A stretch of 64,000 bases of DNA from positions 69,841,706-69,905,705 of the forward strand of contig NC_092628.1 of NCBI RefSeq assembly GCF_039555335.1. Direction: 5' to 3'. The position numbers and the translations under genes were made by a program. Of the stretch, positions 1-12,655 are shown piece after piece (position 1 is the stretch's first letter; the number at the start of each line of letters is the position of its first letter). This DNA comes from Amphiura filiformis. Its lineage: Eukaryota; Echinodermata; Ophiuroidea; Amphilepidida; Amphiuridae. Below the pieces are notes generated by a model. That model did not search any database, was not told the DNA's origin, and saw only the letters and a list, made by a program, of their open reading frames with translations.

Positions 1-2635
1 AACCATTCATACCTATCCCCTGTTTTATTGTATTATCATATGAATTGCCGGTGGTACCTTATGGAGGACAGAATTTTATTTAGATGAGGATGATTCTTAT
101 CATGAGTGACGTCGAATTGCATACCCTCTATAGCTTGTTGGATGACCTGAATACTACAGCGGTATGGGCAAGCATTTCCTGTAATTTGTTGAAAACGAAA
201 CTGGCTAAACGAAATTTACAGAGTTGTAATTTTGAGTTTCCTATTCATCATTACTTTCATTATTTTCATTAAATAATTATGTTGTAAGTAATTAATACAG
301 AATGACATTTTTAATAGTTTTGGTGTAATGGTGTTGGAAATGATCTGATTCACATATTGAACCATTGCTGCAATTAACAAAAATATGGAAACAAATTCAC
401 CAATATCCGCTCTCAAGAACGCATAATCTACAAACACAAATGCACCCTTCAAACTATATAACCATATTAAAATACTTAAAGGGTTTGGGACGTTTTGACG
501 CTGTAAGCAACACCACAATTTTGTAAGTGATGCAACAAGATATTGTTAAAACACGGCAGAAGGCGTCTTCAAATTCCGTTTACCTGACACTGGTTAAATG
601 GCATGAAATTGTCAGACTGGGGATTCGACTATACCGTCACAAGTAATTTTCGCGCAGATGAAAAGTTCAGTTAAAATATCATAAATTTTCTTTCATTATA
701 ATTTTTCATGTAATTCGCATTGAATCGAGTAGAAACCTCGGGTATAAATTCGTAGTATAACAACTGGTCATGTGGTCTTTGATTTTTTGCAGAAAGTGTT
801 TTGCATACTTTTCTAATGCAATGTATATTTAAAATGCGTATGTAAATATACCTTATTAATAAACCAAAACGCCCATTATCTTCTTCGCCTGTCGCATCAT
901 AGTAATCACTCAGTCTTACGTTTTGACGTCACTTGGTGTCACAGATGTAATACTTGAGCTGTAAAACTGGTAGAGAAAATGTGTTATGGTTGTAATACAT
1001 ACAAACTACGAGTACTTCCATCTGCTTGAGTTTCAAATCGAAATGTAGCATTTTATTTTTGACTCATAATTTTTTGGACCAAATGGCGAGGAACAAAATG
1101 GCAAATCGCATTGAATTACATGTAAAATAAGGATATCATTATTAAAGATTGCGCTTTTAAGAATATACAAGATAACGGTATTCTACAACTTACATGAACA
1201 GTGATAAAACTGGCACAAGAATAATTTCATCTGTATTCCACTCCACGTAAGCAGACTAGATACGCAAAACACAAGGATTCTATCCACTGATCATTGTTTG
1301 TTTATATAAAATACTTGAGTGAAGAATAGTCCATGAGGAGTGACACAGGTCAAGAGCTTATATAGGCACCTAGGCACTATAAAGGACAACCACATGGGCC
1401 AATCCGTGGTTCACAGCAGCTTAGGAACAAAAAGAGTGAACGGGTACAGTAAAGCATGAGACACGTGACATAAGATGCTAATGCACTCTGCTCTTGAAGA
1501 ATGGTGCACCGTTGTCAGATATGTCTCCTAATACTCCAAAGGCTATTCCAAACATAAACTGCAGTGTGGATGAAGGTCCTGCCAGTAGATATGGTTCTAG
1601 AAACTAGTACTGTGATAGCATGGACAAGCTGGCGCGGGTAGCTCTACTGACTACAAAATGTGTAAAAAATGATATCGTTGAAGTTTTAGTCGTAAAAAAC
1701 ATGTTCTAATCAACAAGGTCCTCCTTTTGACATAATCGACCATTTAACTTTTATCACATTTTTAATCCTATTAATGTACAAGGATGTAATTGAATCAAAC
1801 TGATAATTTCTTGGCGATCCTGGCAACTTAAAATCAGCTCATAATTATATATGTTTCATTCAACCCCTTCTCCCCCACGAAAGCAGACGATTTGAAAGTT
1901 CGCAATAGGCGGCGAAATCAGGGGGAACGCGTACCCTTAAATATATGCTCGTCCCTTCTAAATGTTAATGCTTTTATATTATGTATTGTATGCGGAGTTA
2001 CACAAAATCCATAACAAACAAATACTTTATAAGAAAAAAGTACATGCAAATAAAAACACAAAGTATCTGTATATAGTGGTTCTTGATAAACCTAGATAAT
2101 TCTCTCAACCTTAAAGACAAATTGTCGTCTTGTTGTCATATAAAACATAATGCAAAGTACTTATCGACATGAGACTGTTGATAGAAGTTCAGATTTCATC
2201 TTATGAACAGCGACAACTTCCGTGAGTGATAGAGGCACGGTAACATTTAATAACACCAGACAATAATGTTATGCTTGTGGTGTGTCAAATGATGCAATTG
2301 AATGTTTGAGACCATGCATTATGTCATCCATACGGCACGCTTACAATTCCAAATTCATCTAAACCATTTAGATCTAAGTCATATGCTTTGACGCATTTGA
2401 TAATAAAATACGCACATTTTGTGGTACTCTACTCTACTAGAGCGACCAGGCCTTTGCAACCAAAGGAATGGTAAAGAAAATGGCGAACATTTTGAGAACG
2501 TAATGTTGGATAGAGTCTGTGTAAACTCAGTTGAGTGTAATGCTCCTATTTTTCCATTTATCAGTATTATATCACGTACACAAATGACCCCGAAATAATA
2601 CAGAACAACATGAACAAGGGCAAACGAAGTACGTA
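1..2635. other. Non-coding, no recognisable feature
   Basis: AT-rich sequence with stops in all frames. I see no exon with splice sites, no TIR pair and no tandem array. Short open frames near 84-272 and 216-518 lack codon-like composition or family resemblance. Confidence 0.4.
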
Positions 2636-2636
2636 T

Positions 2637-2684
2637 TTTTTGTTTGTTTGTTTGTTTGTTTGTTTGTTTCTTTCTTTCTTTCTG
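2637..2684. repeat. (TTTG)n/(TTTC)n microsatellite
   Basis: About eight TTTG units run directly into four TTTC units. Just downstream (about 2742-2800 and 2949-3005) a diverged segment beginning CTTCAATTGG is present twice in direct orientation about 205 bases apart, suggesting an old local duplication. Confidence 0.85.
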
Positions 2685-3468
2685 AACATATTATAAATAA
2701 TCAAATCTCTATTCTAGACCCTGAAAGAAAGTGTCATAATGATGCATCAAATGACTTCAATTGGTCCTTCATTTTACAAAATTGTCCAACCCCACTGTGT
2801 ATGGATAAACAAATCTCCCTTTTTGTTTCTGCTTTGGACAGCAAAAAATTATACAATAATAATGAAAACTTGTCCACGAATGGCGGCATGTAACCAATTT
2901 CGGCTTTTCCAAACAAACAATTTACGCAATAATGGTACCAAAAATATTCCACCAAATGGCTTCAATTGGACCGTCATTTTGCAAAAGTTTATCGCGACGC
3001 AATGGCGCTTTGTGGCCATTATTTACATGTTCTACATCCGCCAATACCGCCACTGAATGCCCGCCACACACACTTTCGAAAATCGTTCCGCCAGCGCAGA
3101 TGATGTCAAATCCATCTTGGGCTTGTGCTTGGAGGTGACAGAAGTAAAAAACGGCAAGAGCAATATGCAATACCCAAAGTGAATAAAATGTGGTGTGCAT
3201 AGTCAGTATGCATGTTGTAATGGCAGTGTACAATTTAGCCATGGATATTCGATGTATAATAGGCAAAATGAGGGAAATTGAATATTTGGATTCGGTCATG
3301 GTTAACTGCTATCTGGACAATTTTCTGACTGCAGGGTGTGGTGCAATATCTCTGTAAGGCGAGTAGTGGGAGTCATAGGGTGTGTGAGATGTGTGTGAAG
3401 TGTAGTGGTGTTTCTTGTGTAGGTGGGCGGTGTTCTTGTGGATTGGGTATGTGGGGCTGAAGGAGGTG

Positions 3469-5566
3469 TATATGGTCAATTCCAGCCAAAGCGGGACAAA
3501 ATTCTCTCTGGGGGCCATTTTGAAAATGTTTTCCTTTTCAATTCTAGACATATCAAATGAGACGATCATATCTAGTGAATCATCAGGTGGAAGTGCCATC
3601 GGAATGAAAAATAACTTTTCTTGCTAGACCAAATAAAGTGTTAAATGCGCATATGCATGTTACCCACGAATTCAAGCCTTTTTCACCTGTTGTACGCCAT
3701 AAAATTTCACTTTCTTTAATATCTTTCAATATTTTATGTGTGACTCATATACACTAGAAATCGGTGAAGACTTTGAACGTAAAATAGAATTTTATTACAT
3801 ATATCTACAAAGAAATATTTTGGTTATTACAAATTTAAAGAAAGAACCAGGTGTACAGTTAAGATTGTGTCAATTCTTCGAACTCTTTCCAAAGTGGCTG
3901 TCATTTAACATTACTCTATTATTTCGAAAGATTAGAATAAATGCGTCATATAAATATAAAGTTAGATTTTGTATCTCGTCGCAGGATGAGGATCTCGGAT
4001 GGATTCGTGGGTAACAGCGTCTGGAAAATAGCATGTCCTAGTATTTTTTTAAAAAAAATAAAAAATACTTTTCCGCATGTCAATAATTCAGGCTGCAATG
4101 GCACTAAAATGAATTTTAATCAAAATACAAACTACATGGAATATTTAGAATGGATCATTATGGCATTTTGGGTATAACAATTTTGAGAATAATGAAGTTC
4201 CCAAATTCAAATAGACAGAGCAAACAGTTTTATATTATTATTTTAGTAAAATCATTCCATATTTTCATGCAGCAATATTCTATTAACTCGTGTTTGACAG
4301 TTCCTTTGAACTAAAACACTATCAATACATTGTTAACTATAATTTAAGTAGGGATTCGTGGGTAACCAAAATGTTCGTGGGTAACACATATTTGGTATGT
4401 ATTGGTAGGCGGCAAAATAAAAAATATTACAGAAGGTTGGAAACCATCATGCGGTTATTCCTCCATTGTGTTTCAATGATTCCCGTTTCTCTAACCAATT
4501 GCATTTACCCAAAAAATTGTAATTTAGGATAATCAATCAAAACCTCATGATACAGCTTCAGTATACCTTCAAGAGGACGCTATTAAACAGGACTGTTTTG
4601 GAACCTATTTCGCATGTTTTCAAAATGTTAAGATGCATAAGAAACATATAATTTACGAGTAAATCCTTGGATTCGTGGGTAACGCCGAATTCGTGGGTAA
4701 AGCTATAAGTACTATAGTACCGTTTGGGGTTTGCGTTTCTTAGGTGCATAAACTGTAAGTACTGTAAAAATTATAGCATACCCATGGCTTGAATATGTGC
4801 TGATTTAAACTTAAAATAAACAATCACCTTGTTTTTCAAGGTTAGCATCTATTCGGGATTCGTGGGTAACAAAAGTTTAAACCGTCGTAGATTCTTTTTT
4901 AAAGCGGTGAACGTATTTTTACGATTTACAATTTTAAGCGCTTGTCAAACTAAATTCAGTGTCCAAAGTCATTAAATGTTAATTTAAGTTATGGCAATTA
5001 TATTTGCTGGACTCGTGGGTAACAGTTGATACGTGGGTAACGTCAAATTTGATTTTATGGAATTTTATGGGTAAAACGTATTTGCATAAAATAATCACTT
5101 GGACCTCAGAATTATAGAACGAAACTTCGTCATTTATGGCATATTCACTTAACATTTTTCAGAACGATCATTTTATTTTTGATACGCGGATAACAAAATT
5201 ATTAGCCAAATTGACTTAATGGCCTCTAGAATCCACACACTTTGGTGGAATTCAATCGTTTTACATATGATGAGAGATCACGCAAACGTCTTTCTAACGG
5301 TAATAATTTCATTTTGATTGAAGGACATTCAATGACATATATGGTGCTTTATCTTTGAATTCGTGGGTAACGCCAATTCATTTAAGCCATCATAACTTGT
5401 CCCCTGGTATGACTTGCTAGTAAAGGCCTATATGCACAAAGAGAGCACATTGGACGTGACATGATATGCTCCATCAATAACGTGATTTCCTTTATTAATG
5501 ACATTTTAAAGTGGTAAGTTAACATAGAGAGAATTTTGTCCCGCTTTCGCTGGAATTGACCATATA
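3469..5566. mobile_element. 2.1 kb TIR element, non-autonomous DNA transposon
   Basis: Bases 3469-3509 and 5526-5566 are inverted copies of a 41-bp sequence starting TATATGGTCAATTCCAGC, with one mismatch. No transposase frame is visible inside, so this is a non-autonomous element or an internally rebuilt derivative. Its interior is dominated by the TTCGTGGGTAAC-like motif array listed separately. The target-site duplication is unclear because TA-rich bases flank both ends. Superfamily not assigned. Confidence 0.75.
4001..5371 (+). repeat. Interspersed array of TTCGTGGGTAAC-like words
   Basis: Ten plus-strand copies of a word close to GGATTCGTGGGTAAC begin near 4001, 4352, 4373, 4669, 4687, 4856, 5009, 5027, 5181 and 5357. 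One inverted copy lies at 3659-3673. Three neighbours form close pairs offset by 18-21 bases (4352/4373, 4669/4687, 5009/5027); the others are about 150-350 bases apart, with AT-rich filler that is not repeated. The word is far better conserved than its surroundings, so it may be a protein-binding site such as subterminal transposase sites. That role is inference. Confidence 0.8.
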
Positions 5567-5569
5567 TAT

Positions 5570-7030
5570 GTGGGGAGGATTTGTGGGTGAGTCTAACAGT
5601 AAGTATGGTGTATATCTGTAAAAAGTCATATAACAAGTATTATTTTTCAGGTGTAAAAAGTCATATATAGTTTGGCACTTGGCAAACATGGTTTAAATGG
5701 GTTAAATTATATAAGAATATTTTTGGTCATTCTTGTTTCTTTATTTTGTTAATTTGTTTTATTGTAACTGTAATATGTTAATATGTGAGGAGCATCGAGT
5801 GCGCTACAAATAAGATAATATTTTACTACAGCATGTAACTGTGCCGCTAAAAGCTAAATAACGAAACACACAATCTGATCTTTGCAAAAACATATAGCAT
5901 AGGTAAGCGATGCACTTTCTCCGTCTCACTCTGAAGTAGACTACTAGTATTTATTTCAATATATGTTAGTAAACACACAGATACATAAGAAGAAACCTGT
6001 TAATTTTGTTTGTATTTCCCTCGAGTTGTTTCCTCAAATTATTTAATTTAATAATTCTTCAGCGCCACCTCCTCATAGGATTCAAAATCGGATTTTGAGA
6101 AGTTATTATATGACTTAGCGTAAGCTGTGGGTATAAGTGGAAATATGCCAAAGGGCAAAATCCAACTCAAATCTATTGAGACCAGATTGCAGGAGCTTTA
6201 ATAATAGATGAAATTATAGTGGAAATAAGATCTAAATGCCAGGAGCCCACATGAGAAATATATTATAGACAAGCTAAAAATGGGATACGTAGTGTCAAGA
6301 AACTGTATTAATGAAACCTTAAAGGAGTATGGCCATATCGGTACCACGCAAATTACTTTCTATATGAAAATATAGTAGAGGTTATATTGTTTACTGAATT
6401 GTTTACTGGTCCGATTGCTAGCGTCATCTGAACTTATACAATAGGAACTCTAGAGCTCCCTTAACCCATATCTTTTCCAGCATAAACTTTATGTTTTATT
6501 TTGGGTAGAACATGAAAACAAGATTCGATAAGAAAAATATGTGCAGCCTTTTCAGGTAGTCTAAACCACCATAATGTCACATATCGACCAAGTAATGTAT
6601 CTGATGTGAAAGAGTCAGAAGAACACAATAAATTACTAGACAAGACCATAAAGCATGTTCCAGCTCACAACTTCCTTATGGTAATGTGTGACCATAATGC
6701 AAGAGTCGACAAAGAACACTTTATACAAGTACCCCTACCATGATTCCACGAACATAAATTTATCACCCCGTGCATACATATGTATACAAGAAGTCATGTG
6801 TGCATACAGAACGTATGCATACAAGGCTCATTGTGCATAGTAGACACTCCTGTCTTACAGGAGATTGTATGCACACATCATGTCTAGCACACAATAGTGC
6901 CGTCCACATACACGTTGTATGCAGTCCCGTGTTGCCAAATTGGACAGGAAAACGCTAGAAAATGAATGACCAAATCCCGGGACCAATTCTCCGGTAGAGA
7001 GATAGGTGGGAATTGAAAAAAAATACCTGT
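5570..7030. other. Non-coding stretch with TGCATAC words near its end
   Basis: No exon or TIR pair is recognised. Between 6768 and 6925 the words TGCATAC/GTATGCA recur several times in both orientations, giving a small imperfect palindromic cluster of unknown meaning. Confidence 0.35.
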
Positions 7031-7032
7031 AT

Positions 7033-7152
<120 letters not shown>

Positions 7153-7379
7153 GCAATAACAACAACAACAACACTAATAATAATTTTAATTCTCAAATTT
7201 CCTCTCTAATTTTGGAATTTTGTGCTGACATAGCATAGGCCTTTATTCTAAAAAGGTTATTCGGGAATGACAGATATCTTACATGCTATCTAACTTTTGA
7301 CAGATATCTAGCTATCTAACTTTTTTCTAACTTTTTTCCTTTGTCCTCATCTTTTAATGTCTGCGTTATCAGTATATTA

Positions 7380-7760
7380 TAAAGCCACGATTTCTCCGTG
7401 ATACGGAACTAAACCGACAAATTCACGGAATTCGGGGTTTGCTCACGGAAATTTGAAAATGCCACAAAATAGTGAAAAACTGTGTAAAATGTCTAACTTT
7501 TGTGTTGATTTGCAAAGAAAAGTAATTATTTATCAGAAGTCAACCATTAAACAATATATTCTAGCATCAATTCTAGGCCTACAATGCAAGATTATGGCCA
7601 TACTACACTAACTACAGTAAAAGGTAAGACAAATTACGCTTTTAAAACATGTTCGTTTTAAATTTTTCAGTGCTTTATAGTGGTAAACAGAAAATCACGG
7701 AAATAGTCCAATTTGTAACACGGATATTAAATTTTCTAACACGGAGAAATCGTGGCTTTA
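7380..7760. mobile_element. MITE-like inverted repeat element
   Basis: TIR of about 21 bp: TAAAGCCACGATTTCTCCGT at 7380 and its inverse ending at 7760. The interior repeats 'cacggaa'-type words and has no coding capacity. No clear target duplication is seen. Confidence 0.6.
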
Positions 7761-7853
7761 CAACAACAACAACAACGGTTTTACAGGCCCGACCCACCCA
7801 GAGTTTGCGTTTTGTGATATTGTTTTCTTGTAAAATCAGTTTTATTTTGACTA

Positions 7854-7860
<7 letters not shown>

Positions 7861-7887
<27 letters not shown>
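7861..7887 (+). repeat. Poly(A) tract, 27 bases
   Basis: Pure A run. It could be a retroposed 3' tail, but no recognisable retroposed body precedes it. Confidence 0.9.
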
Positions 7888-7889
<2 letters not shown>

Positions 7890-9470
7890 TATTTTTCTCA
7901 TTAATGTGAAATCTTAGTGCTGAGAGCCTTTTACTTTAGATGTTTATATGAGCAAAAATGTGCCCCTCAGTGTTATTCGACCATCAATATATATTACACA
8001 GTATTCTGTGGGGCCAACGATTCTAGAATTAATTCCTTTAGAATCTAAAGAACCACGTTTTAGCCATGATCTCCAAATTGAATTTACCGACGTGAAACTT
8101 CACGGACGGGGATTGTGGGTCAAGGTCATTCAATCAAGATGAAAACAAATAAACGTGTCATCCCGCCTTTAATTAATTTTTAGGCCCTATAATTATTTAA
8201 TGATTTGTTTTATGGTTGATTTGAATGATTGATCATAATCATCCTATATGCGTAGGTTAATCATTTTCTTTTCGATTTTTTTTTAAAGATCTACTAGGCC
8301 TATTGACTCTATAGGACCTCACAACTTGAATTATTTTATGCCCCCCGCCCGCGCCCGCTATATTACAATCGCAACCCCGGGAATCGTAATACAACCGCAA
8401 TCAAACTGGGGTTGTGTTAGAATATTATTAACGGACACTAAACAATTAGTATAGTGTGCCTTTAAATTTAAAGTTTCCATTTAGCCTTTATCACATGCGT
8501 GAAAATGGTCTCTCTCACACCCCTGATCTTACATTATAAAATATTATCATCGCAATTTTTACATGTGTCAGAGTCTAACGCGTACATCATACATAGTCTC
8601 CTCTGCAGCCAGTGGTTGGTTGGTTGGTTACGCTCCATTCACAATGTTTGTGTGGAGGGAGCGGAACCAAACTGGCTGCTGTGGAGATTACTTCGTACAA
8701 TGAAAGCCATGTGATACAGCATAAGGGCGTAGATCACCAAAACTTGTCCATCGAAAAGCACGTAAAATCTACTTTTTTTTTCTACGGGATAGTGACAGTA
8801 TTTTTCTCTTAAACCCATTACAGCATAACAGATTGATGTACGAATCCATATTCCGACTGAGGGATCAATTTGATACATTCAAACATATAGTGAAGAGGAA
8901 GGTCCCGGAGGAACCAAAAATAGGCTACAATCGTAAACTTGGATTCTACGATCAGTTTGAAAGCGGGACCCATGTTTTTAGCCCTTTTTACTACATAGGC
9001 TTAGTATACCATTCACTGATTTAATATAGGATTTTGATATTCAACAGGCCTACTAAAATAGTGTACAATTCCACACTTCCGTCAACATGGTGGCTAAAAA
9101 AACAGGTTGAGCCCCATAGTATAATTTCGGTGCTCGAATAGGCTTACCCTTTCCCCTCCCCAGGACTTGAAAATTGGTGTTTTTGATGTATATATTTTTT
9201 GCAAAGACACTCAGGGAAACCTCCCGGACATCCCCACAATGGGTCATCAACAAATGTTCATTTCTTGTCAGCTCCCCCTCCCCCATGTTCAAAATCTTCC
9301 TAAGCCACTGCTAGCTAGGGGCCGACTCACTGAACTTATTTGGCGGAAGGGAAATGCCCCCCCCCCCTGTAGCGTCGCCACTGTTCATTGATGAGCCCGG
9401 CGTTATTCCTATTTTCAGCGGCATGCACTTGGAAATTGTGTGGGGTGGGACTGAAGCTTCAGTGGGTCTT
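7890..9470. other. Non-coding, no recognisable feature
   Basis: Short open frames such as 7948-8142 and 8833-9024 have no splice context or family resemblance. Nothing else stands out. Confidence 0.35.
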
Positions 9471-9474
9471 AGTA

Positions 9475-9688
9475 AGGGAACAAACCAAAAGATCGATGAC
9501 GTCCTATAAACGTTGCTAGTTTCGTTTCTCAGCCGACCGAGAAATGTTGAAAATTTGACATAATAATAATAACACATTCTTCAGACCGATGTTTTTGTAC
9601 AATCGTTATCGAGTATTGTTACCCCCTCCCTCCCCTAAACGAAACTAGGCGTTTATAGGACGTCATCGATCTTTTGGTTTGTTCCCAA
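9475..9688. mobile_element. Small foldback/MITE element
   Basis: The left arm, starting GGGAACAAACCAAAAGATCG at 9476, is matched inverted by 9636-9686, leaving a loop of about 100 bases. A related single arm occurs near 39036-39100, so this is a repeat family. Confidence 0.65.
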
Positions 9689-9689
9689 A

Positions 9690-12380
9690 ATTAAGATATT
9701 TTCGCCGATGTTTTAATACACGCGTGTTAAAACTGTACGATTTCCGTCAACTTATAATTTTGTTATTCTTTATTCAAAATGTTGAAATAATATTACTAAT
9801 AGGTCTAACTGCCAGAAAGTGTTGCTGTCCATTTTAAGCGGAAACAACAAGGTAAAGTGAAATAAATCTTGCTGGTTATTTTGAGAAAAAACTTTCTAGA
9901 TTTGTGTCTTTAGAACACAGATATGACATTTTTGTCAATTTTGATATTTAGGGTAAGTTGTTATGGTGGACCGAAAAAAATTGGCATGGAAAATCAATTT
10001 TGGTGCTTTTCTCAAAAACTGCTAGTTGGATTTCTTGTGTCATTTCCTCAAAATTTGGATTATTGTGATCGGGCTGTTGATTAAGAGGAAGCAAAATTTA
10101 CATCACCCCGAAGCAGCCACGGTACACCACTGTTCATGATGTGGTTCTTGTAGACACTAATCTGTTCTTTACATAGTACAAGTAGCTTCAAATGTGATCC
10201 CCTTCTGAAAATTTGCTATTCTGTATGCCTTCCCCCAGGCAGTCAAGTAAAATTTAAAAAAAATTGATTTTCTCAAAAAATTCCTTTTTTGCCGGAATCT
10301 GTCATGGTAGTTGGATTGCTTGCATCATTACCGTTCTGAAAAAGCATTCCAATTCCATTACAAACTTATCATCATTCCTTCTGAGATACAATAAAAACAA
10401 TGTCTGAATGTCTGCCTTAAGAAAGACATACAGACTATAATTCCAGAACACTTGAAACCATGTGTTACAAATAATTTCCTACCCCATCTTGCCAATCAGG
10501 GAAGATGGATGGCTGTCTTATAACACTAAAATAATCACAAAAATGAAAAATTAACTTGATTACAATTTTTATTATATTCATCACCACACCATTTAAGCAC
10601 TGTGTACCTTGCACAGATACAGATTAAACATAATATTCCTAGCCTATTACAATTATATCTTAGATCCTGTTTACACACAGAGAAGATTGTTCCTAAAGGA
10701 CTAGCATTATCATTTTGTTGACAATATGTTTGCATGGTAGTTGACTTAACAAATTGTGAATTTGACTTTAACGTCATCACTTGCTCGTGCTTAAAATAAC
10801 CATTATGAACTCCGCTTCTAACTGAGTGTTCATTTACACTGCAAAAATTGAGTTTGAATCAACAAAAAGTTGCTCTGGGTCATCATAAGAAGTTGATTCC
10901 TGTAGTCAAATTCAAAATGCAACACTCTTGTTATATACAAATTCAAGTTCAAATTTGAATAAAGTCAACGGTAGGCTCTGTAAACGGCGCCATATACACC
11001 CTTTTTATGTACTCTAATGGACCGAGTGTTGCTATTCAAATCTGGACAACATGCAAAGAGGACATATACCATATTATATCAAAGATGATAACATGTATTC
11101 ATTGCTTTCGATGGTGAAATTGTATCTTCGCACTTCTGCCCAATGTCAGGCTTGTAAACGGTCCACAGAAAAGCACACTTAATAGGTTAAAAAACATCTG
11201 AAGTTTTGCATTCAGTATTGTAAATAACAAAGGAAATAATGTGAAAGAGTGGGAAATGCCAACATTAATTTTCCAAGATTATTTTTATGTCTAACAAGTC
11301 CCCTTAATACTCAATACATATTAGAAAGACTCTGCACTCATGATAGGGTAAAAGATGTTGTTAAAGAAATTATCCCAATTTCTGACAACAATACCCCTCA
11401 ACTATTACATATTATATTTAAACACACCCATCATTTAATGATTCAAGATGAAATAAAAGTGGTATAATCATTTTCAAATCAACATCGGAAAGCATTTTTT
11501 ATACACTTCATATTCACATAACTAGGGAATAACAGTGACACTCACAACGTCAAGTGCAACTAGCAAAAGTGCGGTGCACAACAACTGCATGCGGTAACCA
11601 GTAATTATAAACAACTAGCTTGGGAAAACATTGATTAATCACGTGTCGATGTAATTTGCTTGACACCTCTTTACTTACTTTCACTTCATGATAATTGTTA
11701 GCCCTTTGCTACAAGTATACATAACTACTGGACTGTATTTCCAAATAAAAGTGCAAATTTTTGAAGACAGTACAAAAAACAATCCACCTTACAATAGCAT
11801 TTGTAAACAATTTTGTAATTATCATTAATAGGCCCCCCGATTAAAAATATCAATATGCAGATCCCCAATTCAAAAATGTGACAATCCATTAAAAAATCAT
11901 TTGTTAAAGAAACATTTTATTCCATTTACTAAACCTAAAATTATGATGCTTGTGATATTTGAAAAACGACCCACTCCAAAATAAATCCTGGCTACAGGCC
12001 TGGAGAAGATGATCAGTTAGCTTCATTATTAACTACAATTGTCATCGTATTTAAAAACCTGAAATCTATTAAAATTAAATCTATGGCAGGTCCCGGACGG
12101 AACCAGTCATAAGCTATCTCATTAGGCAATGAAAATAATATATACGAAAAAGACAAAAATATCCAAAACTATGGAACAATTCAGAGAGATTTTTATATGC
12201 AATGAGGGCAGATTGGGGTATCCCATTTGAAATTCATACACCCCTATGGACTTGGATCTCAAACTTTTACACTGGGAGTATAGATTTCACTGCCTTTTTG
12301 GGAAGTTAAGGTAAAGTATTCCTCTTGTTTATGGATTTCAAATTGAATAGCACAATGCTGCTCCATGATTAACTGAATTT
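9690..12380. other. Intergenic region downstream of the homeodomain-like gene
   Basis: AT-rich, with stops in all frames. No exon, TIR pair or array recognised. It may contain diverged repeats related to 24.1-24.8 kb and 34.4-35.4 kb. Confidence 0.35.
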
Positions 12381-12388
12381 CTGTGATC

Positions 12389-12411
12389 ATTTATTTTATA
12401 GTTAATTTATT
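12389..12411 (-). promoter_or_regulatory. Candidate poly(A) signals of the homeodomain-like gene
   Basis: TTTATT, which is AATAAA on the minus strand, occurs at 12390-12395 and 12406-12411. This is 170-195 bases past the stop codon at 12584, a plausible 3' UTR length. Confidence 0.5.
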
Positions 12412-12583
12412 CATACAAAAAGGTTGATTAAAACTTGTGGTTCATTATGTTACACAACACAATAGCTACAGTGAATCTCATCAATTAAAAATCCAGCATA
12501 ATACAGTTTATGGAATACCAATATATCACCATTTTTACAACTTTTGTGCTGTTTTTGTGAAGTGTCAGCTACACCTGATTTCT

Positions 12584-12655
12584 TCACTTATTCAGACTGC
12601 TCTTTGAACCATTTTTTCTGCCTTTCAATGTGCGTCCTTTTCCTTCTGTCTTGAC
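12584..12655 (-). CDS. Homeodomain-like gene, exon 13 (last)
   Basis: Acceptor ttcattgcag precedes GTC AAG. Phase-0 entry, 23 codons and TGA. The Lys/Arg-rich end (VKTEGKGRTLKGRKNGSK) resembles a nuclear localisation tail. Confidence 0.85.
   Translation of the reverse strand, partial: VKTEGKGRTLKGRKNGSKSSLNK

Noticed and set aside
4001-5371. CRISPR-like array of TTCGTGGGTAAC words
   Set aside because: Spacing ranges from 18 to 351 bases, one copy is inverted, and the whole sits inside a TIR element in a eukaryotic genome.
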